DNA from: CAJXJP01 sp964022365
Lineage (GTDB): Bacteria > Patescibacteriota > Gracilibacteria > BD1-5 > UBA6164
DNA: 63,918 nucleotides
Assembly: GCA_964022365.1 (NCBI GenBank)
Contig: CAXHZN010000007.1
Coordinates: forward strand, 1 to 63,918
Reading direction: 5' to 3'
A program made the translations under genes and the position numbers. Below are positions 21,485-33,862 of the stretch, in pieces. The first letter of the stretch is position 1; the number at the start of each line of letters is the position of its first letter. The notes below the pieces were generated by a model, which was given only the letters and a program-made list of their open reading frames with translations, made no database searches and was not told the DNA's origin.

Positions 21485-24400
21485 TTAATCTTCAAAAATT
21501 TCAATTTCTATTGTTTTTTCTAGTACATTGTTATTTGCAAAATCTAGTCTGAGAGTTACTTCATAGGTTCAAGGTTTTGTATAACGATGAGTTGGATTAG
21601 CTTGAGTAGAATTGTTTCCATCTCAAAAATCCCAAAAGTATGCGGTGATTTGTCATTCTGATTCATCAGATAAAAAATCGATTCCTTGTAAAACAGGAGC
21701 TTTTTTCATACTTGTTTTTATCTCAATAGTTTGAGGTTTTGGTTTGAGAATTAATTTTTTTGTTTGTGTGAATTTTTTTCAACTTTCCGTTGTAACTGTC
21801 AAAGTTACATCATAATCACCAGGCAGTGCATATTTATGTCCAGGGACAATGGCATCTCTATTTTCTTTTACTCCATCTCAATAATCCCATTGAAATGATA
21901 CAATATTTTCATCTTTTACTTGTGATTTTGATGCATCAAATCAAACTGTTACTGGAACATAGGTAGAATCTTTTTTAATATCAAAATCTATTTGAGCTTC
22001 TTTTTTTATCCCATCAATATAAATATTTTCATCAACTTCTAATATTTTTTCTGGATCTTTAATATGTTCAAAAACAAAACGTGCTAAAATATGGTGTCTT
22101 CATTCTACATTTACTGGGTATTCAATTGAGCTTTGAATTGAATCTGTATCATTATCAGCTTCAAAATCCCACTCAACACTTCTAAGTTTATAGTTTCTAT
22201 CACTTGATCTTACTGATTTTGCATTGAGATATAAAATTGTAGGAACTCAAACTTCATCAATTACATATTCATGTAAAGCATTATCATATTTTAAATTTGA
22301 AACTGGTTTTTTATCATTGAGAATAAATATACCATTTGAGAAAATCACTTTTTTATCTATGATAATTTCTTTTGAAATAGTTTGAGAATTTCATCTCGAA
22401 TCAATGATTTCAAGTTCTACTTCATATGTTCCATAGGTTTTGAAACTATATTCGATTTGACTACTTGATTCTAAATCTCTTTGATCAGCATCTTGTCTAA
22501 TTGTTTGATCTTCAATCTTCCATAAAAATTCTTCTACGAGACCATTTCACATGACTGTTTGAATATCTTTTGCCATAAAAGTATATTTTGTATCGTCATT
22601 TAAATCTGCTTTTGCTTCAATCTCAGCTTGTATTTCACTGCTACTAGAGTCATTTGAATAAATAAAAATTTTATCTAATGGGCTATCACTATTTTCACCA
22701 GTTTCTAAAATTTTCATTCAAAGAATTAATTCTTCATCAAATAAAATTCTACTATTAAATTCATATCCGGTATTTGTTGCTTTTTCTAATGCTTCTGCAA
22801 TAGTTTTGCTAGCTTCTTCATCTGATAAATTAGAAATATCGGGGATATTATACCACTCAATTTTTCATAAATCTCTGAGATCATTTGCATCAAATACATA
22901 TCAAATTCATCCTCATGAATATGAGCTTTCTTCTACATTTATGAGATGTTGAATATTAATTTTTGTATCTGTATTTTCAATAATTTCTTCTTCTCAAGCA
23001 AGATTCGTTCATTCAAAACGAATGGTAACTTCATTTAAACCAACTGTATTAAATGTGTGAATATATTGTGTTTCATCAATTGGTTTTTCTATCTCCTCAC
23101 CATCAATAACCCAAACAATTTTATTTGCGTTAAAATTTGCTTCTGTATTTATACGGTTGAGAATTTCTGAAATATCAAAACGAAGCGTAACAGGTCAGAT
23201 AAAATTTTTGGTTGTTGGAACTACAGAACCATTTTCATCAAAAATTGGACTGATATATTTTGAATTATCAAATGTAATCATTTTCCCATAGTTTTGACCT
23301 CTTAATTCATTAATTTTATTACTTAAAACCATCCAAAGTGATGCCGTAACAAAAGTAATAATGAGGAAAAATATAGCAAAAATACTTCTTTTAATTTTTA
23401 AACCTTTTTGAAGTTTTTTTGTTAATATTGCTTTAAATGTAAAGGTAAAGAGAAATAGTGTTTCAATGAGTAAAACTATTGAAAAAACTATATTTACTAA
23501 ACTTGCTGTAAATTCTTTTACACTCCCAACATCAACTCATAAATCTTGGAAAAATTCGAGCTGATTTACACTCGTTGCATTGAGTAAAATAAATGATAAA
23601 AATCATACTCAAATAATCATTGCAGCAAATAATGCAGCTCATAAAAATCACATTATTTGACCAATTCAAACAGATTTTTTAACTGTTTTAACTTTTTTAT
23701 TTTCGATTTCATCGAGTTTTAAAAACAATTTTTCTCCAAAACTTCCCGGAGCTGTTTTTAAACTAATTTTATATGCTTTTGTGTTATGTGAAAATTCTCA
23801 TTTTCATTCTTGAGATGCATCAGAAACATCAACCTTTAAATTTGTAAGCGTTTTGGCTTTGATTAAAATTTGAGTATAAACAGGGTATTTAATATTTATA
23901 ACTTCTTTTTCAATTTTATCTTTTCTAAAAGATAATTTTACATAATCATCAAATGGCTCAATCGTCATAAAATCATATTTTTGCTCGATGAGTTTCACAA
24001 AAATATCCTTTATTGAAGTCATATTTATATCAAAAATAATTTTTTCTTTTTCTGCTTGATTATATTTTTCTTCGTCAATGGCAGCTTGATTGATTTTTTC
24101 TCTATCGTAAGAAACCTCTCTTCCAGAACCGTAACTTTGAGATTCTTCATCTTGTTTTTCAGAATTATTTTTTTCTGCTATTGTTTCTTCATTTTTTGTT
24201 TCAGTTTCAGTTTCACTTTCACTTTTATTTTCATCATCTTCTTCTTTGTCTTCTTGCTGTTTTTCTTGAACTGGATTTTCTATTTTTACTTCTGTATTAT
24301 TTTGTGTTTCTTCAAGATTTGTTTCATCTTTTTTTTCTTCTGATTGATTTTCTTCGGGTTTATTTAACATTTCATCCAAAATATCACCATCAGAAATAAT

Positions 24401-24523
24401 TTTTTCTTCAGGAGTTTTTGTTTTGTTTTCTTTAATTTTTTCGCTTTCGTTTGGTTTTTTTTCTTGATTTTTTTTCGCATCAAGAGTATCTAAATCGAGA
24501 TCTAGTTTAGAAGGATCAAACAT
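21485..24523 (-). CDS. Large membrane protein with PKD repeats
   Basis: 1012 residues. Residues 1-160 are acidic low-complexity (Glu, Lys, Asn, Ser). A small folded domain follows, and then three membrane helices between about 280 and 390 (MGFLGAALFAAMIIGVGFL, LVNIVFSIVLLIETLFLF, FAIFFLIITFVTASLW). The rest is extracytoplasmic beta-rich sequence ending in at least two PKD domains, with FDASKSQVKDENIVSFQGDY and AYFWDFGDGNNSTQANPTH, the canonical W-D-F-G-D-G. PKD domains commonly mediate surface adhesion. Convergent with a TGA-free gene. Confidence 0.88.
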
Positions 24524-24714
24524 AAAATTTCTATAATTTAATAAATTCCTATTTATAATACCATATTGACGTAAAAATATCCAAAAAAAAGCTTTGACGA
24601 AAACAAAATTAATGGGGAAATAAAGATTTTTTTTATTAAATATTTTTATTAAAAGTAAAGAGTAAAATATTTCAAAAAAATCAAAAAATTCTTATTATGA
24701 TATTGTTTATTTTT

Positions 24715-25045
24715 ACACAAAAAATACAAAACATGAAAAAACAAAATAACAAAGCATTTACGCTCGTAGAACTTATCGTAGTAATCGCAATTTTAGCCGT
24801 TTTAGCAACAGTTGCGTTTATTTCCTTTCAAGGATATACGAGCTCTTCGAGAGATTCTGTGAGATTAGCAGATTTAAAAAATATTTCAAAATCATTTGAG
24901 ATTAATAGAACCAAAGATATTGATTTCCCACTTCCAGATAAAAAAGTAGATATTTCTGCCAGTGGAACTGTTTTCCAATATCAATGAGAATTATCACAAA
25001 ATATTCTAGAATCTGATCTAAATATTTTTGACGGAGGACTTGATC
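24715..25045 (+). repeat. Pilin 5' repeat, copy 1
   Basis: Leader and first ~100 codons of the pilin gene, almost identical to 26000-26330 and 62400-62730. A few silent changes accumulate near the end, including TGA here versus GGT in copy 2 at codon 85. Confidence 0.9.
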
Positions 25046-25989
25046 CGGTAACTTTGAAACCTTATGGATATGCAGTAAACTTAGCCAGAAATAAATTTCA
25101 AATTATTTGATTTTTAGAAAATTCTCAAACAGCTGGAAATAATTTATTTTCTCAATCTTTGGCAGATAATACCGACAAATATGTAAAATCTTCAGGAGAT
25201 GCTTTATGAATTTTATTAACTGAAGATACAAATGAAGTTATAGTTCAAAGCGGAAGTTTGAATGAAATAGATATTGAAAATAATGATCAAAATTACAGTT
25301 TTATTGTAAATACAAGTATAGAAACTTGAAATAATTATTTTTTACAAAATGAATTTACACTCTTAAGAAATCAAAAGGCAAGTTGTAAAGCTATTTTATA
25401 TAGCTGAAATGAAAAAGGAAATGGAATTTACTCTATTAATCCATCTTGAATAGATTGAGAAGAATTTGAAGTTTATTGTGATATGACTAATAATTGATGA
25501 TGATGGACATTATTAATGAATGCTTCGTGAAATAAAGATTTTGATAAATCTACTTTTTGATCAAATTTTACAGACTATAATTGAACTGGAGTTTCAAAAT
25601 CTTATTCACAGTTACCATTATGAAATAATATATTATTAGAATTTTCAAATTTTAAAATAGAAGACTGAAATGATTTAATAAGAAAAGATATTTTCAAAAA
25701 TGTTGATTTTAAATGATTGACTATATATGAAATGGTGAATGGTAATAATGAAAGTCATGTTTTCTTTAGTGGTTTTACTGAATATATCAATATTTCAAAT
25801 AACCATTTATTTCCGAATGATTATTGAGAAACATGAATCAATACAAAAAAATTAGCTTTTAATGACAGTGGATATATTTTATGATTAGATTCATATAATA
25901 ACTCTGCAGGTTGGCCTAATTATAATGATTATTTACCAAATATATATCCAAGTCACTGGTGAGCATATTTAAGATTATGGACAAAATAA
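24733..25989 (+). CDS. Prepilin-fibrinogen fusion protein, copy 1
   Basis: 418 residues. The N-terminus NNKAFTLVELIVVIAILAVLA is a type IV prepilin cleavage site (cut before the Phe) with the alpha1 helix. From about residue 217 a fibrinogen-like domain follows: SCKAILYSG, IYSINPSG, FEVYCDMTNNGGGWTLLMN (about 245-263), which is the family's central motif, then a variable part ending WGAYLRLWTK. Eukaryotic fibrinogen-related domains bind sugars and acetylated groups; here it would sit on the pilus. The ATG at 24733 is chosen over 24697 because the prepilin leader is short. Most glycines are TGA. Confidence 0.9.
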
Positions 25990-25999
25990 TATTATATTC

Positions 26000-26330
26000 A
26001 CACAAAAAATACAAAACATGAAAAAACAAAATAACAAAGCATTTACGCTCGTAGAACTTATCGTAGTAATCGCAATTTTAGCCGTTTTAGCAACAGTTGC
26101 GTTTATTTCCTTTCAAGGATATACGAGCTCTTCGAGAGATTCTGTGAGATTAGCAGATTTAAAAAATATTTCAAAATCATTTGAGATTAATAGAACCAAA
26201 GATATTGATTTCCCACTTCCAGATAAAAAAGTAGATATTTCTGCTAGTGGAACTATTTTTCAATATCAAGGTGAATTATCACAAAATATTCTAGAATCTG
26301 ATCTAAATATTTTTGACGGAGGTTTAGATC
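26000..26330 (+). repeat. Pilin 5' repeat, copy 2
   Basis: See copy 1 (offset 1285 bases). The first 250 bases are essentially identical. Confidence 0.9.
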
Positions 26331-27454
26331 CAGTGACGTTGAAACCATATGGTTACGCAGTAAATTTTGCAAGAAATAAATTTCAAATTATCTGATTTTT
26401 AGAAAATAGTGGGAATATTGCAAATATTTCTCAAAATACAACATTTGCAGACAATTCAGATAAATATGTAAAAACAAGTTGAGATACTTTATGAATTTTA
26501 TTAACTGAAGATACAAATGAAGTTATAGTTCAAAATGGAAGTTTAAATGAAATAGATATTGAGACAAATACATGAAGCTATGCAGTTGTATTAGAAAAAT
26601 TAAAAAAGTGAGATAGTGACTTTATACAATGAGAACTGGCTTTTAGAATTGATTTTTCACATAGTTGTAATGCTATTTTAAAATCGTGAAGTTCAAAATG
26701 AGATGGTGTTTATAGTATAAATCCAAGTTGAGAGGTATGAGAAGAATTTGAGGTATATTGTGATATGACTTGATGAGGTTGGACTTTATTGTTAACTTCT
26801 GATTCAGAATCAACGGCATTTTGAAATAATTATAAATCTGTGAATCAATGGTATAGTTCAGGGAGTTTAGGAATTTTACCTATAAATTCTATTCAAGTAT
26901 ATGATGAAAAAGATTTTAAATCTTTAGCTTATTCAAATCTTTCAGGAAATTCTGTGAGATTATGTTTATGAGATTCTCAACATTGTTATGAGTTTGAACA
27001 TAATAAAAATATCTCACTATTTGATTTTTTTGATAAAAATATTTCATATCATGATGCATGATACAATAACCATGAATCATTTCTTAATAAATATAATGTT
27101 GATAGAATTTCACAATTTGAAAAACAACTAGGATGATATGAAGTGTATAAATATAGATGTTGATGGTTAGGGATAAATAAAATTAGACCAGGAGTTGACA
27201 ATAGAAATAATGGTTCAATCGGTCTACTTATAGACAATGACGGAGGTTGTATTTATGATAAAGAAGCTATATTAGGTCATTTTGATAATTGAGCAATGTG
27301 AGTAGGTTTAAACTCATGTGGTGATAATTCATATCCAGAGGGTTGATCAACATGCCAATCAGGTTGATATGTTTCAAAAGCTGGTATGCAAAGATGAATT
27401 ACAGATCCTTGATATAATAGTGTTTTATGACCTTGGGTTGTATGGCAAAAATAA
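26018..27454 (+). CDS. Prepilin-fibrinogen fusion protein, copy 2
   Basis: 478 residues. N-terminal 120 residues nearly identical to copy 1. The fibrinogen-like part starts near residue 213 (SCNAILKSGSS), with YSINPSG and EFEVYCDMTGGGWTLLLT. The tail is different from copy 1 and is richer in cysteines (CLGDSQHC, DGGCIYDKEA, NSCGDNSYPEGG). It follows copy 1 by 28 bases, probably a tandem duplication. The C-terminal variation suggests different binding targets. Confidence 0.9.
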
Positions 27455-27490
27455 AAAAAAGAAGAAATTTTAAAATTTCTTCTTTTTTGT
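27455..27490. terminator. Bidirectional terminator (pilin and secA)
   Basis: AAAAGAAGAAATTTT/AAAATTTCTTCTTTT stem between convergent genes. Confidence 0.88.
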
Positions 27491-27493
27491 TTT

Positions 27494-30142
27494 TTATACT
27501 CTCATTCTTTTTTTATCAGTTTTTGGTTCTGATTTTTTAGGAGCATTATGTGGTTGAGCAAATAGGGGATTTCCACTATTTACTGCTTTTTTAACTTGTG
27601 CTTTTTTTTCTTCTGAAAGATTTTCAAGCATTTTTTCTAATTGTGCAGAATTATTTTTTAATTCTTCTTCACTCATTTTTACTTCTTCTACTTGAGCAAT
27701 ATTTTTTACTGAAAAAATAGCTTTTACTACTTTATATTCTAGTTCATTCATCAAGTCTCTAAATTTTTGGTATGCTTTTTCTTTATACACTACGAGTGGA
27801 TTTTTTTGAGCATATCATTCAAAAGCAACATCTTCTCTTAAACGACTCATTCCATCGATATGTCTCATCCAAAGTTCATCGATTGATTGGAGAGTAATTC
27901 TTCTTTCTAAATCATGAAATTTTTCAACAGTAGCTTTTTCTTTGAGTTTTTCGAATTCTTCGAGAGCAATTTTAGAAATATATTCCGCTAAATCTTCTTC
28001 AGCCATTGCATCAATATCATCATTTTCAATGGCATCATCAATTAATAAAATTCATAAGAAATCATTAACTTTTTTAGATAATTTTTTTCTATTTACTTCA
28101 TCTTCTTGATATTTTGCTACTTCAGAATTTACAAAGCTTGTAATTTGATCCTGAATCATTACTTGAATATCTCCATCAATATCTTGTGCATCGAGAATTT
28201 TATTTCTTTTTGAATAAATAACTTCTCTGTGTTTATTGATAACATCATCATACTCTAAAACATGTTTTCTGGCATCAAAATGATGTCCTTCAACTTGTTT
28301 TTGAACTGATTCAACTTTTTTTGTAAGCATTCCACTTTGAGCTAATGGTTCATTATCTGGAAGTGAAGCAAACATAGGTGAGTTAAAGACACTAAATACT
28401 TTATCACCACCAAATATTCTCATAATATCATCATTTGGAGAAATCAAAAATTGAGTCATTCATAAATCTCATTGTCTTCCGGCACGACCTCTTAATTGGT
28501 TGTCGATTCTTCTAGTTTCGTGTTTTTCAGTTCCTAAAATAATAAGTCCTCCAAGTTCACGAACTCCTTCACCAAGTTTAATATCTGTCCCTCTTCATGC
28601 CATATTTGTGGCAATTGTGATAGCTCATTTTTGCCCAGCTTCTGCTACGATTTGAGCTTCTTGTTCGTGATGTTTTGCATTTAAAACTCTATGTTTGATA
28701 TTTACTTGAGAAAGTCTTTTACTGAGGTATTCAGATTTTTCTACTGAAACAGTCCCAACTAAAATTGGTTGCCCAGTTTTATTGAGTTGTGATATCATTT
28801 CAATAACATAATCAAATTTACCTTTTTCATTTTTAAACAGTAAATCTTTTTTATCTTCTCTGGCAATTGGTTTATTTGTTGGAATAACAAGAGTTTCCAG
28901 AGAATATACTTTATAAAATTCTTCTTCTTCTGTTTTTGCTGTCCCAGTCATACCAGCGAGTTTCCAATACATTCTAAAATAATTTTGAAATGTAATTGAT
29001 GCAAGAGTTTTTGATTCTTGTTTGATCTCTACACCTTCTTTTGCTTCAATAGCTTGATGTAATCCATCTGAATATCTTCTACCAGCTAAAACTCTCCCAG
29101 TATGTTCGTCAATAATCATTACTTGACCCTCAACGAGTAAATAATCTTTGTCTTTTTCATATACTGCGTTGGCTCTCAGAGCATTTTCAATATGGTGAAT
29201 ATCGTTATAGTGAGCTGAAACATAAATGTTATCAATTCCCATAAGTTTTTCGATTTTTGTGATTCATTCTTCTGTCATATTGGCAGATTTTGATTTTTCT
29301 TCGATTTTATAATCAACTCATTTTTGAAGATTTTTAGCCATAGCAGCAAATCTCATATATTTTGTAGTTGGTTCAGAATCTGGCATTGAAATGATTAATG
29401 GAGTTCTTGCTTCATCAATTAAAATTGAATCAACTTCATCAATTACTGCAAAAAATAATTTTGATTGAACTTTATCATCTTTTGTAACGACCATGTTATC
29501 TCTGAGGTAATCAAAACCAAGTTCGTTATTTGTAGCATAAACTACATCAGCTTGATAGGCTTTTTTCTTTTCGTTTTTTGGTTGATTTGAATAAACTACG
29601 TCAACCGTTAAACCAAGATTATTATATAAAATACCCATTTCTTCGGCATCTCTTTTTGCTAAATAATCGTTTACTGTTACTACGTGTACTGTATTTCCAG
29701 AAAGTGCATTTAAATAACTTGGAAGTGTGGCAACTAAAGTTTTTCATTCTCAAGTTTTCATTTCTGAAATACTTCCAGAGTGAATAGCTAACCCTCAAAT
29801 AAGTTGTACGTCATATGGAATCATATTCCACTCTACTTTACTTCCATCAGAAAGCTCATATGAACTACCATTCATAAGTTTACAGGCAGTTTTATGCAGA
29901 GCAAAAGCATCCACTTTTATTTCTTCTAAAAGTGCAGATATTTTTTTTGAATCATCTTCATCTTGAAAATCTAAACCTTCAAATTTTGCTTTAAATTCAG
30001 CAGTTTTATTTTTTACATCATCTAAATTGAAATCACTAAATTGTGCTTCAGCTTCGTGAATTTTGGAAATAATTTTACTTATTTCTTGAACTCTTTTTTC
30101 ACTTGGATCTCCAAATAATTTTCTTATTAATTGTTCTATCAT
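27494..30142 (-). CDS. secA: Preprotein translocase ATPase SecA
   Basis: 882 residues. DEAD motor motifs are present: TGEGKTLVATLP, AVIDEVDSILIDEARTPLIIS, GMTGTAKTEEEEF, TNMAGRGTDI and RGRAGRQGD. It ends with a lysine-rich tail and lacks the CxCxSG zinc-binding C-terminus used to bind SecB, as in many bacteria without SecB. It drives proteins through SecYEG; secG lies at 5722. Convergent with the second pilin gene. Confidence 0.97.
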
Positions 30143-30282
30143 AAATTTTTTTTATTATTCCTAAAAAATTATGCACGAATTATATATTTTAATATAAAAA
30201 ATGCAATAAAGTTTTTCAATTAATAGCTTTACAAATAGCTTATATTTGATAATATAGAAGTATTATTCTTTTGAAAATATTT

Positions 30283-31563
30283 ATGGCTTCTTTCAAAAAA
30301 GCGTTCACTCTGGTTGAATTGATTGTAGTGGTAACAATTATTGCTGTATTATGAACTATAGGAACGATTGCTTACACAAATGGAGCTTCTGATATGAGGG
30401 ATGCTGTGAGGATTACACAAATAACTGAACTTCATAACTGACTTACATCATACAGTTTAAATAAAATACTTCCAGATCCAGCTGAAAAATTAGATATTTT
30501 AGCAGATGGAAAAATAATTTGATATCAATGAGATTTATGAAAAAATCTTATAAATACTATAAACTTTAGTGGAGATGCAATTGATACAAAAACCTGAGAT
30601 TTTTTTACTGTTTTGATGAATAAAACAAAAAATAAATTTCAAATACTTTCATATCTAGAAAATGAATTAGAATCACAATCACAATTGAGTGTATTAAATA
30701 CAGCTCAGGCAAATACTCAGTTTGATTTTCCGTATTCTTACGGTTCAAAATTAGGTATAATTATGGATGAAAATAATCAGGTAATTCATAAAAATGCTGA
30801 TTTTGCACAAGAATGAAATTTTGATACAAGTAGCCAAAATATTCCAGTGAAAATTCAATATTCTCAAAATGATTCATTTGAATGAAATATGCAAGAATTA
30901 AATTTTTATGCGAGTAATTTAACTATCTGATGAGTAAATGCGAGTTCATGTAAAGAAATAAAGCAAAAATTAAAAAGTGCAGCAAATACAAATGGTGAAT
31001 ATTTAATAGAATTTTGAGAAGGAAATGTGCAAGTTGTAGAATGTAATATGACGGACAATTGAGGAGGTTGGACCAGATATGCTGAAATCATAGATGAGTT
31101 TAGTTTTGCTCTCGCTGAGAAATGTTATAATGCTGATTGAGTAGTAGAAACCGATGGATTTTATTGTTTCAATCCACATAAACAAATGGTTGACGCTGAT
31201 GATTTAATGGTTCAAATAAATCAAGATTATGCATCAGCAACAGGATGAAATCAATATATTAGAGATGTTTCATCGAATTTTGTATGATTAAGTCCAGTAG
31301 TAGATAGTTGAAAAACTCGGTCATGTTCTGCGAAAAATAATTATTTCACACCAATGGATAGAGCTTGAAGTTCTTATGATTGAAATGCAGATTATTATCG
31401 GCTAGGATATAGTTTTTGTAATAGTTCACGGGAACCGGGTTGAACAAGTAATGCTAATAATATCATGAATTTTTCAAATTCATGATACTGACCAACATGA
31501 TGAAATTGAATAACAAAAGCCCGGAATAATACTGTTGTTCCATTCACATTTTATTACAGATAA
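30283..31563 (+). CDS. Prepilin-fibrinogen fusion protein, divergent copy
   Basis: 426 residues. Prepilin site KKAFTLVELIVVVTIIAVLG. The first 120 residues follow the pilin plan (LPDPAEKLDI, IGYQGDLGKN, KNKFQILSYLE) but are diverged from the others. From residue ~221 the fibrinogen-like part reads SCKEIKQKL, VVECNMTDNGGGWTRYAEI. The short tail has CNSSREPGG and ends in a Tyr-rich strand. Very rich in TGA glycines. Not part of the recent duplication group. Confidence 0.88.
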
Positions 31564-31592
31564 AAGCTTTGATTTTTCAAAGCTTTTTTTGT
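31562..31592 (+). terminator. Terminator
   Basis: AAAAGCTTTGA-TTTT-TCAAAGCTTTT with seven T. Confidence 0.88.
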
Positions 31593-31643
31593 TTTTTAAA
31601 TTATTTGTATATACTGGGTATATATTATTATTCAAAATAAATT

Positions 31644-32240
31644 ATGATTGGATATTTACAAGGAAAAATTATAGAAGTTTCATTGCATGAAGTTATTATT
31701 TTAACTTCTGGATGAGTAGGATACAGCGTTTTGATAAATGAGGTTATCTGTTCTCAAATTGCATTACACGAAAATGTAGAATTATTTATTTACCATCATA
31801 GAACGGAAAATTCTGAAAGTTTATTTGGATTTTTAGAAAAAAATGACAAAGATGTTTTTAGTGAATTAATAAAAATTTCTGGAGTTGGATGAAAAGTTGC
31901 TATGCTTATTTTGTCTCTGTGAGTAGAAAAACTTATCTGAGCTGTACAAATAGCTGATAATAAAACAATCGAAGGAATAAAGTGAATCTGAAAAAAAATG
32001 GCAGAAAAAATTATTCTCGAACTCAAAGACAAAGATTTTATTAAAAATACAAATATTGTTACTCAAAAGGAGCAAAAACAAAAAATTCATTTATCAACGA
32101 GCGTATCTGTGGATATCAAAAATACACTTACAAATATGTGATATACTCCGAGTGATGTTGATCAAGTTTTAGAAAGAGTTCCAGAAGATTTACACGAAAT
32201 TTGAGAAATTTTACCATTTTGTATTAGAGAGTTGAGTTAG
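31644..32240 (+). CDS. ruvA: Holliday junction DNA helicase RuvA
   Basis: 198 residues. The N-terminal OB domain starts MIGYLQGKIIEVSLHEVIIL; then TENSESLFGF and two helix-hairpin-helix motifs ISGVGGKVAMLILS and IKGIGKKMAEKIILELKD, in which several Gly are TGA. A flexible joint and small domain III follow (EVDQVLER-like). RuvA binds Holliday junctions and loads RuvB. The stop is TAG. Confidence 0.95.
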
Positions 32241-32260
32241 AAAATATTAGAAATTATTTT

Positions 32261-32306
32261 AATAACCCATCCGACCTTCGGCCACCTTCCCTAAATTAGG
32301 GAAGGA
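32261..32306 (+). repeat. Left terminal inverted repeat of a DUF559 element
   Basis: 46 bases starting AATAACCCATCCGACC, itself containing a hairpin CCTTCCCTAAATTAGGGAAGG. Its reverse complement recurs at 32695-32740 with a few changes in the middle. Confidence 0.88.
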
Positions 32307-32327
32307 AGTATATAATAATTTTATTTT

Positions 32328-32705
32328 ATGTTTAAAGTTCCTGAAATAATTGTCACCACATCTAGAAAGTTAAGGAAAAATATGACAAAAAGTGAAACTA
32401 AATTAGGGGATAAAATTAGATGAAATAAATTATGAGTAAAAGTCCTCAGGCAAAAACCGATTTATGTTTATACGCAAAACTCATGATTAAATAGATTTAT
32501 AATTGCAGATTTTTACTTACATAGTCAAAAAATTATAATTGAAATTGATGGAAAAATACATGAAGAAATAGAAGTATTAGAACTGGATAAACATAAAGAA
32601 ATATTATTGAAAAACCTGTGATATGAAGTGATAAGATTTACTAACAATCAAATAGAAAATGATATTGATTTTGTTGTTTCAAAAATAAAATTATTCCTTC
32701 CCTAA
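32328..32705 (+). CDS. DUF559-type endonuclease-like protein inside inverted repeats
   Basis: 125 residues. Opens with the usual SRKLRKNMTKSETKL, then IIADFYLHSQKIIIEIDGKIH, where D and E-x-D follow the PD-(D/E)xK nuclease plan, and LLKNLGYEVIRFTNNQI. DUF559 proteins resemble very-short-patch repair nucleases. The stop codon lies in the right inverted repeat. The 46-bp repeats on both sides suggest a small mobile unit. It uses TGA glycine, so it is adapted to this code. Confidence 0.88.
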
Positions 32706-32740
32706 TTTAGGGAAGGTCCATGAAAGGGGGATGGGTTATT
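32695..32740 (-). repeat. Right terminal inverted repeat of a DUF559 element
   Basis: Ends GGGGGATGGGTTATT; matches the left repeat except for a few bases in the centre (TCCATGAAAG versus TGGCCGAAGG). Confidence 0.88.
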
Positions 32741-32775
32741 AGTATAAAAAAATATTAGATTAATTATAAAAAATC

Positions 32776-33831
32776 ATGTCTTTAGAAGTAATATTAATCA
32801 TTTTAGTTATATTTTTATTTTGAGTGATTTTTATTTTATTAACTCGAAATAATAATTCGTCAGGAAATAATTCGGGAGAATTACGTGGGCTGCAAGAAAA
32901 TATTTTGCATTTGAATAAATTGGTGGAATATAAACTTTCAGAATCAAACAGAAATATGTCGAAAAATTTTGAAGTCAATGCAAATATTTCAAAAAATGCA
33001 TCTGAAAAAATCGAAGAAATCACAAAAAAACTCACTTCACTCGAAGAAACAAATAAACAAATTCAAGATATTTGAGGGCAATTACAAGGGCTCGAAAATA
33101 TTTTAAAAAACCCAAAACAAAGATGAGTTTTAGGGGAATATTTTTTAGAAAATGTTTTAAAAAATATTTTACCACCAGAAAATTATAGACTCCAATATGA
33201 GTTTAAAAATGGTGAAAAACCTGATGCGGTTATTTTTGTAAAAGAAAAAATTATTCCGATTGATTCGAAATTTTCACTCGAAAATTATAACAGAATTTTA
33301 GAATCTGAAACAAAACCAGAAAAAGAAAAATACGAGCGTGAATTTAGAAATGATCTCAAAAAAAGAATCGATGAAACCAGTAAATATATCAGACCAGAAG
33401 AGGGAACAATGGAGTTTGCTTTTATGTTTCTGCCGAGTGAAGGAATTTATTATGATTTACTCGTTTCAAAAGTTTGAAATGTCCACGCAGCAGATTTAAT
33501 CGAATATGCATTCAAGGAAAAAAGAGTGATAATTGTCAGTCCAACGAGTTTCTATGCGTATCTGCAAACGGTTATGCAAGGCCTGCGAGCTCTCCAAATC
33601 GAAGAAGCTGCCAAAGATATCCAAAAGCATGTTGAGAAACTCTGAAAACACTTACATGCCTATGAACTGTATTTAGATAAACTCTGAAAAACTCTTGGAA
33701 CGACTGTTTCTCATTTCAACGAAGCATCTCATAAATTTAAACTTATCGACAAAGATATTTTAAAAATAACGGACTGAGAAGTTTGAGGAGATTATGAAGT
33801 TGAAAGTTTAGAAAAACCGGAAAATAATTAA
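32776..33831 (+). CDS. rmuC: RmuC family DNA recombination protein
   Basis: 351 residues. N-terminal membrane helix (residues 3-21, LEVILIILVIFLFGVIFIL), then a coiled coil (about 30-100) and the RmuC nuclease-like core: GVLGEYFLENVL, PDAVIFVKEKIIPIDSKFSLENY, FAFMFLPSEGIYYD and IVSPTSFYAYLQTVMQGL. The family limits DNA inversions and recombination. Downstream of ruvA, a fitting neighbour. Confidence 0.93.
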
Positions 33832-33862
33832 AAAACCTCTCGAATTTCGAGAGGTTTTTTAG
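33829..33862. terminator. Bidirectional terminator
   Basis: AAAAAACCTCTCG-AATT-CGAGAGGTTTTTT. The stop codons of rmuC and of the convergent gene both touch the stem. Confidence 0.92.

Larger units (their letters stand above)
32261..32740 (+). mobile_element. Putative DUF559 mobile unit with inverted repeats
   Basis: 480 bases: inverted repeats at the ends and one nuclease gene between. It lies between ruvA and rmuC. No clear target duplication is visible. I recall similar DUF559 genes framed by hairpin-rich repeats in many bacteria. Confidence 0.65.

Noticed and set aside
24056..24399. Two overlapping plus-strand Phe-rich ORFs
   Set aside because: They are antisense to the acidic low-complexity part of the PKD protein; Glu/Lys codons read as Phe/Leu on the other strand.
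24715..26330. CRISPR array or insertion sequence as the cause of the repeats
   Set aside because: The repeats are coding pilin heads with long unique tails; there are no short regular spacers, no transposase and no terminal repeats.
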